Shown: positions 8,701 through 17,543 of the stretch, piece by piece
How the letters are laid out: each line of letters starts with the position of its first letter
Position numbering within the stretch: position 1 is the first letter of the stretch
Source of the DNA: Pseudomonas fluorescens
GTDB lineage: Bacteria > Pseudomonadota > Gammaproteobacteria > Pseudomonadales > Pseudomonadaceae
DNA: 62,998 nt
Direction: 5' to 3'
NCBI RefSeq assembly: GCF_902497625.1
Contig: NZ_CABVGX010000036.1
Location: 1-62,998 of the forward strand
The notes under the pieces: model-generated
What the model was told of the DNA's origin: nothing
The model's database searches: none
The model's input: the letters and a program-made list of their open reading frames with translations, nothing else
Translations under genes and position numbers: made by a program

Positions 8701-10347
8701 TCACTTCGCAGAAATCGCGCCATCCACCAGCGTCTGCGCCTCGGCCACCAGTTGCTTCAAATGCTCGTCGCTGATGAAGCTCTCCGCGTAAATCTTGTAA
8801 ATATCCTCGGTCCCGGAAGGTCGCGCTGCAAACCAGCCGTTCTCGGTCATCACTTTAAGGCCGCCAATCGCCTGGTCGTTGCCCGGTGCATGGCTGAGGA
8901 TGCTTTGAATCGCTTCACCGGCCAACTGCGTGGACGTGACCTGGTCCGGTGACAACTTGCTCAACAGTGCTTTCTGCTCCGGATTGGCCTTGGCATCGAC
9001 GCGCACCGAGAACGGTTCGCCCAGTTCTTCGGTCAATGCGCGGTAAGCCTGGCTGGGATCGCGACCGGTGCGCGCGGTCATTTCTGCCGCCAACAGCGCT
9101 GGAATCAAACCATCCTTGTCCGTGCTCCACACGCCGCCATCTTTACGCAGGAAGGACGCACCGGCACTTTCTTCGCCGCCGAAGCCCAACGAGCCATCGA
9201 ACAGGCCGTCCGCAAACCATTTGAAACCGACCGGCACTTCATACAAGCGACGGCCCAGGCGCCTGGCGACACGGTCAATCATGCCGCTGCTGACGACGGT
9301 TTTACCAATGGCGGCATCAGCGCGCCATAGCGGACGATTCTGAAACAGGTAGTCGATACTGACGGCCAGATAGTTGTTGGGAGCCAGCAAACCACCCGAC
9401 GGCGTAACGATGCCGTGGCGATCGTGATCCGGATCGCAGCCGAACGCCACGTCAAAGCGGTCCTTCAAGCCGATCAAACCTTGCATGGCATGGCTGGACG
9501 AGGGGTCCATGCGGATCTGGCCATCCCAATCGACAGTCATAAAGCGAAACGTCGAATCGACCTGTTGGTTGACCACTTCCAGATCGAGACGGTAGTGCTC
9601 GGCAATCGCCGACCAGTAACGCACCCCTGCTCCGCCCAATGGGTCGACACCCATATGCAGCTTGGCGTCGCGAATGGCGTCAAAGTCGATCACGTTGATC
9701 AAGTCGGCAACATAAGTGTTGAGGTAGTCATGGCGATGGGTCGTGCTGGCCTTTAGCGCCTGCTCGTAGCTGATGCGTTTGACGCCGGCAAGCTTGTTGC
9801 CCAGCAGTTCGTTGGCCTTGGCCTCGATCCACTTGGTGATGTGTGTATCGGCTGGGCCACCGTTGGTGGGGTTGTACTTGTAACCACCACTTTGCGGCGG
9901 ATTGTGCGACGGCGTGATCACGATGCCATCCGCCAGGCCCGACGTGCGGCCGCGGTTGTAGCAAAGGATCGCATGGGAAATGGCCGGCGTAGGCGTGTAC
10001 TCGTCACCTTCAGCGATCATCACCGTCACGCCATTGGCCGCCAACACTTCCAGGGCGCTGGCGCCAGCCGGGGTCGAGAGCGCGTGGGTATCAATGCCGA
10101 CGAATAGCGGACCGTCGATGCCCTGGGCTTCGCGATACAGACAAATGGCCTGACTGATAGCAAGAACGTGCCATTCGTTGAAACTCAGGTCGAACGAGCT
10201 GCCCCTGTGGCCGGAGGTGCCAAATGCCACGCGCTGGGTGGAAATGTTCGCATCGGGCTGACCGGTGTAATAAGCCGTCACCAGTCGCGGGATGTCTACC
10301 AACAGTTCTGCCGGTGCCGGTTTGCCCGCAAAAGGACTGAGTGTCAT
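8701..10347 (-). CDS. pgm: Phosphoglucomutase (alpha-D-glucose phosphate specific)
   Basis: A 548-residue alpha-D-phosphohexomutase that interconverts glucose 1-phosphate and glucose 6-phosphate, feeding polysaccharide and trehalose/glycogen synthesis. The phosphoserine loop TPSHNP lies near residue 147, the magnesium loop GCDPDHDRHG near residue 300, the substrate loop GGEESAGASF near residue 390, and the phosphate-binding RPSGTEDIYKIYAE near the C-terminus. The length equals E. coli Pgm (546). ATG 10347 (MTLSPFAGKPAPAELLVD) matches the family start; the frame stays open to 10488 without purpose. It has its own terminator at 8629-8663. Because of its substrate motif order I call it Pgm rather than AlgC/PgmB. 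Confidence 0.93.
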   Translation of the reverse strand: MTLSPFAGKPAPAELLVDIPRLVTAYYTGQPDANISTQRVAFGTSGHRGSSFDLSFNEWHVLAISQAICLYREAQGIDGPLFVGIDTHALSTPAGASALEVLAANGVTVMIAEGDEYTPTPAISHAILCYNRGRTSGLADGIVITPSHNPPQSGGYKYNPTNGGPADTHITKWIEAKANELLGNKLAGVKRISYEQALKASTTHRHDYLNTYVADLINVIDFDAIRDAKLHMGVDPLGGAGVRYWSAIAEHYRLDLEVVNQQVDSTFRFMTVDWDGQIRMDPSSSHAMQGLIGLKDRFDVAFGCDPDHDRHGIVTPSGGLLAPNNYLAVSIDYLFQNRPLWRADAAIGKTVVSSGMIDRVARRLGRRLYEVPVGFKWFADGLFDGSLGFGGEESAGASFLRKDGGVWSTDKDGLIPALLAAEMTARTGRDPSQAYRALTEELGEPFSVRVDAKANPEQKALLSKLSPDQVTSTQLAGEAIQSILSHAPGNDQAIGGLKVMTENGWFAARPSGTEDIYKIYAESFISDEHLKQLVAEAQTLVDGAISAK

Positions 10348-10459
10348 GCAAAAACCTCTGAAAGAGAGTGGTTCAGGAAGTAGAAGGGAGTTTACTGGCA
10401 GTTTGACCGCAACGCGACGGGATCGATCCACAGCGCCTCCACAGGCCTCAGCGTGCGCC

Positions 10460-11857
10460 TCAATCCAGCGATTCCAGGCGCAAGGCATCGCCCAGCAAAC
10501 TCAGTGCGCTGGCCAGATCGTGATCACCACCAAACGTATGGCTCAGGCGAAAATGCTGGGCATTCAGACCTTGCAGGCTGAACAGCTCGCCAGGCGCAAT
10601 AACCACGTGGTGGGTGAGCAGCCGTCGAAACACCCGCCGCGTATCCACCGGGCGCAGCGAACGCACCCAAACCGTCGCGCCTCCTTGCGGCTCAACGAAC
10701 TGCACCGCATCGCCCAGGCGCTCGTGCAACAGCTGCGTCATGAGCCCTCTACGCTCATTGAGCAAGCGCCGTAACACCTGCAGATGCTGATCGATTCGAC
10801 CGTTGCTGAAGAGCCTGGCGATAGCCTTTTGGCGAATCGGCGACAAGCGAAACGAGCGCAGCAGAAAATGTCGCTGGAAAGCTTCGCTGAAATGCCGCGA
10901 CAGCACGTAACCATAGGGCGCCTCCGAGCCGAGGATTTTTTCCAGGGTAGAAAACACGATCAACCGCTCGGGGTTGAGCCAATCGCGAAAACGCCGCCCG
11001 CGCACTTCGAATTCCAGCTCACCTTGACAATCATTCTCCACCACCCAGCTGCCATGCCTTGCCAACAACTGCGCCACCGCTTGCCTGTTGTCGTCGGGTA
11101 CCCGACTGCCGCGCGGCATGCTCACGGCGGATGAAACCATGACCAGGCGCACCGGCCGGGTTTCAAGCAGCTCGGTGAGTTGATCGATATCGATACTGCC
11201 GTCGGCTTGCAGCGGCAATTCCACCACGTTGATCCCGGCCGCTTGAAACAGACGCAGAATCACCCAGTCACAAGGCGACTCCAGCAACACGGTCTGGTCT
11301 TTCAGGTTCAGCACTGCAATCAGTATCTCCAGAACGCCACGCAGGTCCGCGCCGATGTACACGTCATGGGCGTGCCAGCAGCGCAGGGGCGAAGTGGTAT
11401 AGCGAGCGGCCAGTGCAGTGCGTAATTGCAGTTCACCCCAAGGGGGCAAAATGGTCTGCGATTCTCGGGGGTACTGGCGCAGCAATTCCCTTTCCAGCAG
11501 CAGCAAAGGACTGTCCAGTGGCTGCAGCGATGCAGGCTCATCGGCACTCAATACCAGCGTGGCAGGGCGTCGAGCGCTCGCATAGACTGTTTCAAGCAAG
11601 TCAGGGCCGCTGTCCAACGGATCGAACAAGGAAACCGGCAAGGCGAAGTAACCGGATTTGGCGACTGAAAAAACCCGCCCTTCCTTCTCCAGCAACGAAT
11701 AAGCGTACTGAATGGTCGAGATGGAAACATTCAGACGGTCCGCGAGTTGCCGCAGCGACGGCAACCGGACCTGCACGTCGTTGCCCGGTTCGTCGATCAA
11801 GTGAGTCAGGTATCGATACACTGCCTGATAAGCAAATTCGTTCTCGCGCGGTCCTTT
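10460..11857 (-). CDS. MocR-type regulator (GntR winged helix fused to aminotransferase fold)
   Basis: A protein of up to 466 residues. Residues about 10-75 form a GntR-type winged helix (LPSLRQLADRLNVSISTIQYAYSLLEKEG). The rest is a fold-type I aminotransferase domain, with DVYIGADLRGVLEI, a DCQGELEF segment in place of the usual YxxE, and a candidate PLP lysine in FSTLEKILGSEAPYGYV. The reading frame begins at TTG 11860, which overlaps the stop of the upstream gene as TTGA; the coordinate is given from just inside that overlap. There is no in-frame ATG before the winged helix, so TTG or another rare start is likely. Translational coupling with the 492-residue gene suggests joint work. No aminotransferase target gene is adjacent, so the effector is unknown. 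Confidence 0.82.
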   Translation of the reverse strand, partial: KGPRENEFAYQAVYRYLTHLIDEPGNDVQVRLPSLRQLADRLNVSISTIQYAYSLLEKEGRVFSVAKSGYFALPVSLFDPLDSGPDLLETVYASARRPATLVLSADEPASLQPLDSPLLLLERELLRQYPRESQTILPPWGELQLRTALAARYTTSPLRCWHAHDVYIGADLRGVLEILIAVLNLKDQTVLLESPCDWVILRLFQAAGINVVELPLQADGSIDIDQLTELLETRPVRLVMVSSAVSMPRGSRVPDDNRQAVAQLLARHGSWVVENDCQGELEFEVRGRRFRDWLNPERLIVFSTLEKILGSEAPYGYVLSRHFSEAFQRHFLLRSFRLSPIRQKAIARLFSNGRIDQHLQVLRRLLNERRGLMTQLLHERLGDAVQFVEPQGGATVWVRSLRPVDTRRVFRRLLTHHVVIAPGELFSLQGLNAQHFRLSHTFGGDHDLASALSLLGDALRLESLD

Positions 11858-13335
11858 CAACGTTTTGCTGACCGTTCACCGGCCGGCGTCGTGTCGGCAC
11901 GCTCTGCGGGGGTAAGCCTTTGCGCAGTTGTCATTGTCGCCCGTGGTTCATGGAGCTCGGGGGTAGGCCCCATGTGATAGAGCTTGCCGATCAGACTCAC
12001 CGATAAACCGCTGACATCGACCATCCATTGCAGAATCTGATCAGGCACTGAATAGCCCTGCATGGCCCGGTGCAAATCAGGCATTGCCACCAGCATGCCA
12101 GGATGGCACTGGCGCAGAAAACGCTCGAGTGAAGCGCCCCTGTCATTAAAGGGAGCGAACAGCAGACACACCAGTTGCGCCTCGCTCAGGCCCAGGCTCT
12201 TTTGCGCATCCACTGCCGCCTGTGTGCGGCGTTCCGCGGCCTTAACCGGGTTGCCGAACATTTCCCGCGCTTGATCGCACAACCGTTCGGACACCTGCCT
12301 GCGACGCATCAACACCAGCGAGCGCTGCAGATATTCTGATACCCCTGATTCGTAACTTCGCCCCAGCACATAGCACGCATGCAAACCGCGCACGTGGGCC
12401 GCAATCGACGGACTGACGCATTCATTATCGCCCAAATGGATCCAGAGTTCGTCGGCTTGAAAACCGAGGAATTCGGTAAGCAGCGGCCAGCGCTCGTCGA
12501 GATTGCTGACCAGTAATTCCTGAATGTCGACGAACGACGTGCGGCGGCATTCTTCGAACTCTTCCACCGGGCGCCATGGTGCCTGCCCCTGGCTGGTATA
12601 AAGCGCGCGATAGCAATCGTTGCCAAGTTCATCCAGCACGTCAAAAAGCCGTTCGAAGCCCTCGCTCCCAGCGCTGCGAATTTGCACCCCTACCTTGGCG
12701 GCTGCGCGTTTCAAACCATCGATGTAGAGCTTTTGCTGGCGCAGATTTTCGTTGCATACGAAAGCATCGACACCGCCCCGCCAGCGCGCGACCTGCCCAT
12801 AAAATTCACCGGTAGCGAGATAGTAACCGTCCCATATATTGATTGGCTGGTCGCGCAACCGACGATGGCCGACCATCAGCATGTTGACGCGGCTGGATTC
12901 GCGCGCGGCGTCTGAAATCGTGGCTTGGGGGTCGAAGGGCAACACCCGGCGATCGTCGACTGTCAACACTTCAACGCGAGGATCATCGTGTAAAAACAAC
13001 GCGCTGTAGCTGCGCTGGGTATTTTCCCGAGCCGCCGGGCTGATGCCGTTCAGACGCAAGGACGCTACCCGCAGTTGAAACGTGACCGGCGCGCGACCGG
13101 CAATGCTCAACTGAGCCGCCCGCAGCAGCGCCAGGGTGTAGCAACTGTCACGGGTGCCGTTCGCAACGGTCAGCACCTTGTATTCGCCGATACGTTCCAT
13201 TCCCCCGGCGGCGAGCACCAACCGCTGAATGACCAGTTGCAGTGCCGTGCGCTCGGCACGAGAAAAAAAACTCAGCAGGCGCTGGAGCACTTGCTGATAA
13301 ACATAGTTCATCGCCTGATCGTGAATACTGGTCAT
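11857..13335 (-). CDS. Protein of unknown family, 492 residues
   Basis: I do not recognise this protein. It has no signal peptide, no membrane segment and no nucleotide-binding motif that I can see. Visible traits are an Arg-rich, helix-rich composition, two segments with alternating hydrophobic strands (VTFQLRVASLRLNG and RVEVLTVDDRRVLPFDP, residues about 95-150), a Glu/Asp-rich middle (RPVEEFEECRRTSFVDIQELL), and a Pro/Thr/Arg-rich tail after residue 460. The stop codon overlaps the start of the MocR gene, so the two form one transcript. It starts at ATG 13335, next to an AT-rich gap with promoter-like sequence. It could be a dedicated partner or target of the regulator. Confidence 0.75.
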   Translation of the reverse strand: MTSIHDQAMNYVYQQVLQRLLSFFSRAERTALQLVIQRLVLAAGGMERIGEYKVLTVANGTRDSCYTLALLRAAQLSIAGRAPVTFQLRVASLRLNGISPAARENTQRSYSALFLHDDPRVEVLTVDDRRVLPFDPQATISDAARESSRVNMLMVGHRRLRDQPINIWDGYYLATGEFYGQVARWRGGVDAFVCNENLRQQKLYIDGLKRAAAKVGVQIRSAGSEGFERLFDVLDELGNDCYRALYTSQGQAPWRPVEEFEECRRTSFVDIQELLVSNLDERWPLLTEFLGFQADELWIHLGDNECVSPSIAAHVRGLHACYVLGRSYESGVSEYLQRSLVLMRRRQVSERLCDQAREMFGNPVKAAERRTQAAVDAQKSLGLSEAQLVCLLFAPFNDRGASLERFLRQCHPGMLVAMPDLHRAMQGYSVPDQILQWMVDVSGLSVSLIGKLYHMGPTPELHEPRATMTTAQRLTPAERADTTPAGERSAKR

Positions 13336-13854
13336 CTTTTTTACCTGATGCTTGTAAGTTATATATTACGCAACCAAAGAAATGCACTGCGCGGCCATAG
13401 CCGGCCATCAACAAGTACAGATCATGAAAGTGAAATGCTAACACTTAACTTCGGGACTAATACTCCAGGGTGGCGCAACGTCACGCAGCTCCGCCAACGC
13501 TTGGACTGCCTGAAACCCCCATTGCGCAGGGCCTCGACCCGACGAAACAGCGTCCTAGGAAATATCCCACAGCGTCCCACAGACAATTAGCACAAGAAAT
13601 AAGGAAAGATATAGCGAAGGATTTTCTGCCCAGAGCAGAACCTTGTACGACTGTTCGCACAGGCATTAACGTCACGCGGTGAAAAGTATCCCAATGATAC
13701 TCAGCCATGACTCATTCCTTGAGATGAAAGTAATCATTCAATTATCAAGGCTTGAATATTGATTAGAAGATACAGATGGCGAGCAAAAACCGGTTCAGTT
13801 GCTGAATGGGTTAAGCTGCCGCCCCTTGGCGTACCGCAGGAAGCTTTTTGACAG
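13336..13854. other. AT-rich intergenic region without a convincing gene
   Basis: About 520 bp lie between the start of the unknown protein and the terminator of mexS. The part near 13345-13375 holds TA-rich sequence (TATATATTAC on the plus strand) that could provide a -10 element for the leftward unknown-MocR pair. A 70-codon open frame at 13470-13682 lacks Pseudomonas-like codon use and a ribosome site. Nothing else is recognisable; the base composition is clearly lower in GC than the flanks. Confidence 0.6.
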
Positions 13855-13881
13855 AAAAAAAAGTCCGTGCTGGCACGGACT
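13855..13881 (-). terminator. Rho-independent terminator of mexS
   Basis: A 9-bp perfect stem (AGTCCGTGC / GCACGGACT) with a very short loop is followed, in the leftward direction, by eight T residues. It lies 14 bp after the mexS stop codon. Confidence 0.9.
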
Positions 13882-13894
13882 CTTCAGGGCTGTT

Positions 13895-14917
13895 TTACGC
13901 AGGTTCGATCTGCAGTGCGACGCGCTCGCGGCAAGGGCACTCGTCCATATAGCGATGGGCTTCAACGAACTCGGCAAACGGAAAGACCCGGGTTTTCAGC
14001 GGCAGCAGCACGCGGTCTGCGGTCAGCTGGTTGATGTCACGCAAGGCGCGTTGCAGGGCCACCTGATCCTGGATGATGCCCAATTCCGGTTTGCCGGTGA
14101 AATTGCCAATGCAGTGCACGAAAAACTGAATGTTCTTCTGGAACGCTGCACACGCCGGAAACGGTGTCTGATTACCGCCTTGCAGGCCGTACAGCACCAG
14201 ACTGCCGCGAGGTGCCAATACATCACCCAGCAGCGACATCTGCGGGCCGCCCAGACCGTCGAACACCACATCAACGCCGCGATTGTCGGTGATCTTGTTG
14301 ATCCGCAGCAGCAGATCCTCTTCCTCGGTGACGATGACTTTCTCAGCACCCAGCGACAGCAGGTATTCGCGCTCATCGGCGGTCTTGGTGGCAGCAATCA
14401 CTCGTACGCCCAAGGCTTTGCCCAACTGCACGAACGAGGGTCCCGCGCAATGACTGGCGTCGGTCACCAGAGCGAATTGCCCGGGCTTGACCCGTGCCAG
14501 GTCCGCATAACCAAAGTAGGCGATCAACAGCGGCGTGTAATGCACGCTGGCCTGAATCGGGCTGAGCACATCCGGGTAACGGGTCAGCGCGGTGCGCGGC
14601 AGCACGATCTGCTCGCCATAGACCGGATAATCATTTGGGCTCTCGGCCGGAAAACTGGCGACCTTGTCACCGACTTCCAGATCATCTACACCCTCGCCCA
14701 GCGCCGTGACGACGCCGGCCATTTCATGGCCAAGACCGGCAGGCAATCGAGCATGGGACGACGCCAGGTTCTGACGCCAAAGCGTGTCATACCAGCTGAT
14801 GCCAATCGCTTCGACGCGCACCTGCACTTCGCCCGGTGCAGGCTGAGCGGCCGCATGCTCTTCGCATTTGAGCACCTCGGCTGGACCAAACTTGTGAAAA
14901 CGAATCGTGCGTGACAT
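13895..14917 (-). CDS. mexS: MexS-like zinc-less quinone oxidoreductase
   Basis: A 340-residue medium-chain dehydrogenase/reductase of the quinone oxidoreductase branch. The GroES-like half holds GLGHEMAGVVTALGEGVDDLEVGDKV (residues 60-85), and the Rossmann half has AKALGVRVIAATKTADEREYLLSLGAEKVI. It lacks the structural zinc cysteines of alcohol dehydrogenases. In P. aeruginosa MexS (339 residues) lies divergent to mexT and its loss activates MexT and the MexEF-OprN pump, probably through toxic metabolite build-up. Length, start (MSRTIRFHKFGPAEVL) and the divergent LysR gene all fit MexS. ATG 14917 is preferred over the Met five codons upstream because of this match. It ends at its own terminator. 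Confidence 0.82.
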   Translation of the reverse strand: MSRTIRFHKFGPAEVLKCEEHAAAQPAPGEVQVRVEAIGISWYDTLWRQNLASSHARLPAGLGHEMAGVVTALGEGVDDLEVGDKVASFPAESPNDYPVYGEQIVLPRTALTRYPDVLSPIQASVHYTPLLIAYFGYADLARVKPGQFALVTDASHCAGPSFVQLGKALGVRVIAATKTADEREYLLSLGAEKVIVTEEEDLLLRINKITDNRGVDVVFDGLGGPQMSLLGDVLAPRGSLVLYGLQGGNQTPFPACAAFQKNIQFFVHCIGNFTGKPELGIIQDQVALQRALRDINQLTADRVLLPLKTRVFPFAEFVEAHRYMDECPCRERVALQIEPA

Positions 14918-14977
14918 CGCAAACCTCGTCAAAGAAACCTCTAATGCCCTGAACTCTATATGGGCTTTGAACCCAAG

Positions 14978-15000
14978 ACTATCAGCGGCTATTAATAGTC
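14978..15000. promoter_or_regulatory. LysR-type box between mexS and mexT
   Basis: GACTAT at 14978-14983 and ATAGTC at 14995-15000 are perfect inverted halves separated by 11 bases. The inner part has the T-N11-A arrangement usual for LysR-family binding sites. It lies 61 bp before the mexS start and 186 bp before the mexT start, so it most likely controls mexS. It is not an exact copy of the published MexT motif. Confidence 0.65.
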
Positions 15001-15185
15001 GACATGCCTGTCATTGATTCGCAACATCGGCGGCATCGTCAAATTAGTGCAGGAAACCGGAGCGACCATCGTGGGAAATCTGAATTTACTCGGTGCAGAG
15101 TACCAGCCTTTGCCCGTAATATTCATGCCGGCCATTGTTCTCATATGACCGCCCTCGTCAAGCTTTGGCTCTGCCAGGACACCAG

Positions 15186-16100
15186 ATGAATCGTAATGAC
15201 CTACGTCGTGTCGACCTGAACCTGTTGATCGTATTCGAAACATTGATGCATGAACGCAGTGTGACCCGTGCTGCGGAGAAGCTGTTCCTTGGGCAACCGG
15301 CCATCAGCGCGGCGCTTTCACGCCTGCGCGGGCTGTTCGACGATCCGCTGTTTGTGCGCACCGGCCGCAGCATGGAGCCGTCGGCCCGCGCCGTGGAGAT
15401 TTTCGCCCTGCTCTCGCCCGCCCTGGATTCGATTTCCACGGCCGTCAGCCGCGCTGCCGAGTTCGATCCGGCAACAAGCACCGCAGTGTTTCGCATCGGT
15501 TTGTCGGACGACGTCGAGTTCGCCCTGCTGCCGATGCTGCTCAAGCGTCTGCGTGCAGAGTCCCCGGGGATTGTGCTGGTGGTGCGTCGCGCCAATTACA
15601 TTCTGATGCCCAGTCTGCTGGCCTCGGGTGAAATCTCGATCGGTGTGAGCTATACGCAGGACTTGCCGGCCAATGCCAAGCGCAAGGTGCTGCGACGCAG
15701 CCTGCCGAAACTGCTGCGCGCCGATACCGTACCGGGGCCGCTGAGCCTGGACGATTTCTGTGCGCGGCCGCATGCGCTGGTGTCGTTCGCCGGCGACCTG
15801 AGCGGCTTTATCGATGAAGAACTGGAAAAGCTGGGACGCAAGAGGCATGTCGTGCTGGCGGTTCCGCAGTTCAACGGCTTGAGTACACTGCTCAGTGGCA
15901 CTGACATTGTCGCGACCGTGCCCGATTACACGGCCGAAGCGCTGACGGCGGCGGGCGGCGTGCGCGCGGAGGATCCGCCGTTGCCGGTGCAGACTTTCGA
16001 ATTGCACATGGCCTGGCGCGGGTCGCAGGATAACGATCCGGGGGAGCGCTGGTTGCGTTCGCGGATTCAGATGTTCTTTGGGGATCCTGACAGTCTATAG
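15186..16100 (+). CDS. mexT: LysR-family regulator MexT
   Basis: A 304-residue LysR protein. The N-terminal helix-turn-helix is clear (HERSVTRAAEKLFLGQPAISAALSRLRGLF, residues 20-50), and the effector domain ends with ERWLRSRIQMFFGDPDSL. Sequence and length fit MexT, the activator of mexS and mexEF-oprN in P. aeruginosa. ATG 15186 is chosen because it starts MNRNDLRRVDLNLL, the usual LysR N-terminus; a longer frame opens at 15135 and a separate short frame begins at 15004, in the stretch where the long P. aeruginosa annotation starts. The frame is intact, unlike the disrupted mexT of some P. aeruginosa strains. Its pump operon is 21 kb away. Confidence 0.85.
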   Translation: MNRNDLRRVDLNLLIVFETLMHERSVTRAAEKLFLGQPAISAALSRLRGLFDDPLFVRTGRSMEPSARAVEIFALLSPALDSISTAVSRAAEFDPATSTAVFRIGLSDDVEFALLPMLLKRLRAESPGIVLVVRRANYILMPSLLASGEISIGVSYTQDLPANAKRKVLRRSLPKLLRADTVPGPLSLDDFCARPHALVSFAGDLSGFIDEELEKLGRKRHVVLAVPQFNGLSTLLSGTDIVATVPDYTAEALTAAGGVRAEDPPLPVQTFELHMAWRGSQDNDPGERWLRSRIQMFFGDPDSL

Positions 16101-16125
16101 GCGGCGTCGGGCAGGCCGATAAGAT

Positions 16126-16159
16126 GCGCACTCTGCTCGGGTCCGTGAGCAGAGTGCGC
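16126..16159. terminator. Strong hairpin between convergent mexT and the VOC gene
   Basis: GCGCACTCTGCTC at 16126-16138 and its exact complement at 16147-16159 form a 13-bp stem with an 8-base loop. There is no T-run on either side, so it may act as a transcript end stabiliser or a weak terminator rather than a classic intrinsic terminator. Confidence 0.6.
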
Positions 16160-16201
16160 TCCAGGCTGTTCCTCGATTGGAGCGGATATGAACCTGAAGG
16201 A

Positions 16202-16612
16202 TCAAGAGGACGTCTGGCAAACGGCTTCCAAATTCACCCCGTCAGGCGCCAGCACATAAGCGGCGTAGTAATCGGCGTGGTAATGCGATCTGATGCCCGG
16301 GGCTCCATTGTCTCGTCCGCCGGCAGCGATGCCGGCCGCGTGGAACGCGTCAACCGACTCGCGGCTCGGGGCGATCAGTGCTATGTGCGCCCCGTAGCTG
16401 GCGACGGACGCCTCATGCAACCAGAAGAAAGGCTTTCCTCCAGAACCAAACCCCAGGCGCCGAGGCTTCAGCCCTGGAGGATCCGCCTCGATGCTCATCA
16501 CCAGAGTGATCCCTAGCGGCCTTAGCACCGGTTCGTAGAAGGCTTGGGAGGACAAGATATCCGAGACACCGATGCCTACATGATCGATTGCCGAACCCGT
16601 AAAGTCGCTCAT
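16202..16612 (-). CDS. Glyoxalase/VOC-superfamily protein (first copy)
   Basis: A 136-residue vicinal-oxygen-chelate protein. It starts DHVGIGVSDILSSQAFYEPVLRPLGI and ends with SHYHADYYAAYVLAPDGVNLEAVCQ, the beta-alpha-beta-beta-beta pattern of the fold, with the HADYYAAYVLAPDG motif near residue 115 that holds candidate metal ligands. Such proteins act on methylglyoxal-like, aromatic diol or antibiotic substrates; the substrate here is unknown. ATG 16612 is the natural start. It follows the short-chain dehydrogenase gene by 80 bp on the same strand and is related to the second VOC protein at 21175-21576. Confidence 0.82.
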   Translation of the reverse strand: MSDFTGSAIDHVGIGVSDILSSQAFYEPVLRPLGITLVMSIEADPPGLKPRRLGFGSGGKPFFWLHEASVASYGAHIALIAPSRESVDAFHAAGIAAGGRDNGAPGIRSHYHADYYAAYVLAPDGVNLEAVCQTSS

Positions 16613-16692
16613 TGAGTAACTCCATAATTGTCGATTCATCGGCAGTGAGTGGGGCCTTGTAACGATAGGCGGAAGGATTTCTGCGCCTGCGC

Positions 16693-17433
16693 CTAGACCT
16701 GAGATGCGCCACCGTCTGCGAACAGCTCGGCGCCATTGACGTAGCTTGACGCATCGCTTGCGAGGAACAGCGCGGCCTGGCCGATCTCGTCTGCCTGACC
16801 GATCCGACCAAGCGTGCTCTTCTCGCTGAGAACGTCGATGATCTGCTGCGCGTTCTCTCCCAGTACATCGCGCAGAGACTGGGTGTTGACCGGGCCTGGG
16901 CTGAGCACGTTGATGCGGACACCAGAGCCCTTGATATCCACAATCCAGCTGCGCACCAGTGCCCTTATCGCTGCCTTGGTAGCGCCGTAGACACCCAGCC
17001 CGGGGCCAGGATTGATTGACGCAGTCGAACCAATGATGACGATACTGCTCCCCTTCCCCATTAAAGGCAGAGCACCCTGTACCGTGAAAGTCGTACCCTT
17101 GACATTGGTTGTAAACAGCTCGTCGAAGCCTGCGACGGTGATTGCTCCCAACGGTTCGATTGCCCCTGTTCCAGCGTTGGCAATCAGCACATCGATGCGC
17201 CCATGGACCGCCTGTATGTGAGCGAATAGCGCGTCCAGGTCGGCGGGCCGCGAAATGTCTGCGCATACGCTGGACGCCTGGACTCCGAGACGGCTTACGG
17301 CATCGTCGAGCTGGGCCTGTCGACGTCCGGTTATGATCAACGTGGCACCCTGGCTGGCGAACGCTTCTGCAATCGCGAAGCCAAGGCCCGAAGATCCACC
17401 GGTTACCAGAACGACTTTTTTGTTGAACAACAT
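16693..17433 (-). CDS. Short-chain dehydrogenase/reductase (first copy)
   Basis: A 246-residue classical SDR, NAD(P)-dependent. The TGGSSGLG cofactor motif lies at residues 9-16, NAG at about 83-85 (LIANAGTG), the catalytic Ser in IIGSTASIN, and the YGATK (YxxxK) pair near residue 150. The C-terminal end ELFADGGASQV is typical. GGAGG lies eight bases upstream of ATG 17433 and decides the start against the TTG six bases earlier. It is divergent from a TetR gene with shared operators in between, so it is very probably the TetR-controlled gene. The substrate is unknown, perhaps a reactive carbonyl. Confidence 0.87.
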   Translation of the reverse strand: MLFNKKVVLVTGGSSGLGFAIAEAFASQGATLIITGRRQAQLDDAVSRLGVQASSVCADISRPADLDALFAHIQAVHGRIDVLIANAGTGAIEPLGAITVAGFDELFTTNVKGTTFTVQGALPLMGKGSSIVIIGSTASINPGPGLGVYGATKAAIRALVRSWIVDIKGSGVRINVLSPGPVNTQSLRDVLGENAQQIIDVLSEKSTLGRIGQADEIGQAALFLASDASSYVNGAELFADGGASQV

Positions 17434-17453
17434 GGGCAATACCTCCAGAGATT

Positions 17454-17473
17454 TATATAGCGAACACTATATA
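17454..17473. promoter_or_regulatory. TetR operator 1
   Basis: Inverted repeat TATATAG-CGAACA-CTATATA. It shares the core TAGCGAACACTA with the two sites nearer the TetR gene. It lies 21 bp upstream of the dehydrogenase start, covering its probable promoter or leader. Confidence 0.78.
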
Positions 17474-17496
17474 GATTCAGGTTCGCCCACAAGCTT

Positions 17497-17512
17497 TTTA
17501 GCGACCACTAAA
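17497..17512. promoter_or_regulatory. TetR operator 2
   Basis: Inverted repeat TTTAG-CGACCA-CTAAA with the core TAGCGACCACTA, one base different from operator 1 in the 12-bp core. The centre-to-centre distance from operator 1 is about 41 bp, close to four helix turns. Confidence 0.78.
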
Positions 17513-17543
17513 TAAAACGCCCGGCGTTGCGATTGATATCCTT

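Noticed and set aside
13470..13682. 70-codon small protein on the plus strand
   Set aside because: No ribosome site, poor codon use and no family pattern in an AT-rich gap.
15004..15189. 61-codon frame upstream of mexT
   Set aside because: It corresponds to the upstream leader read in another frame; the LysR helix-turn-helix begins only after ATG 15186, so I kept it as leader sequence rather than a gene.
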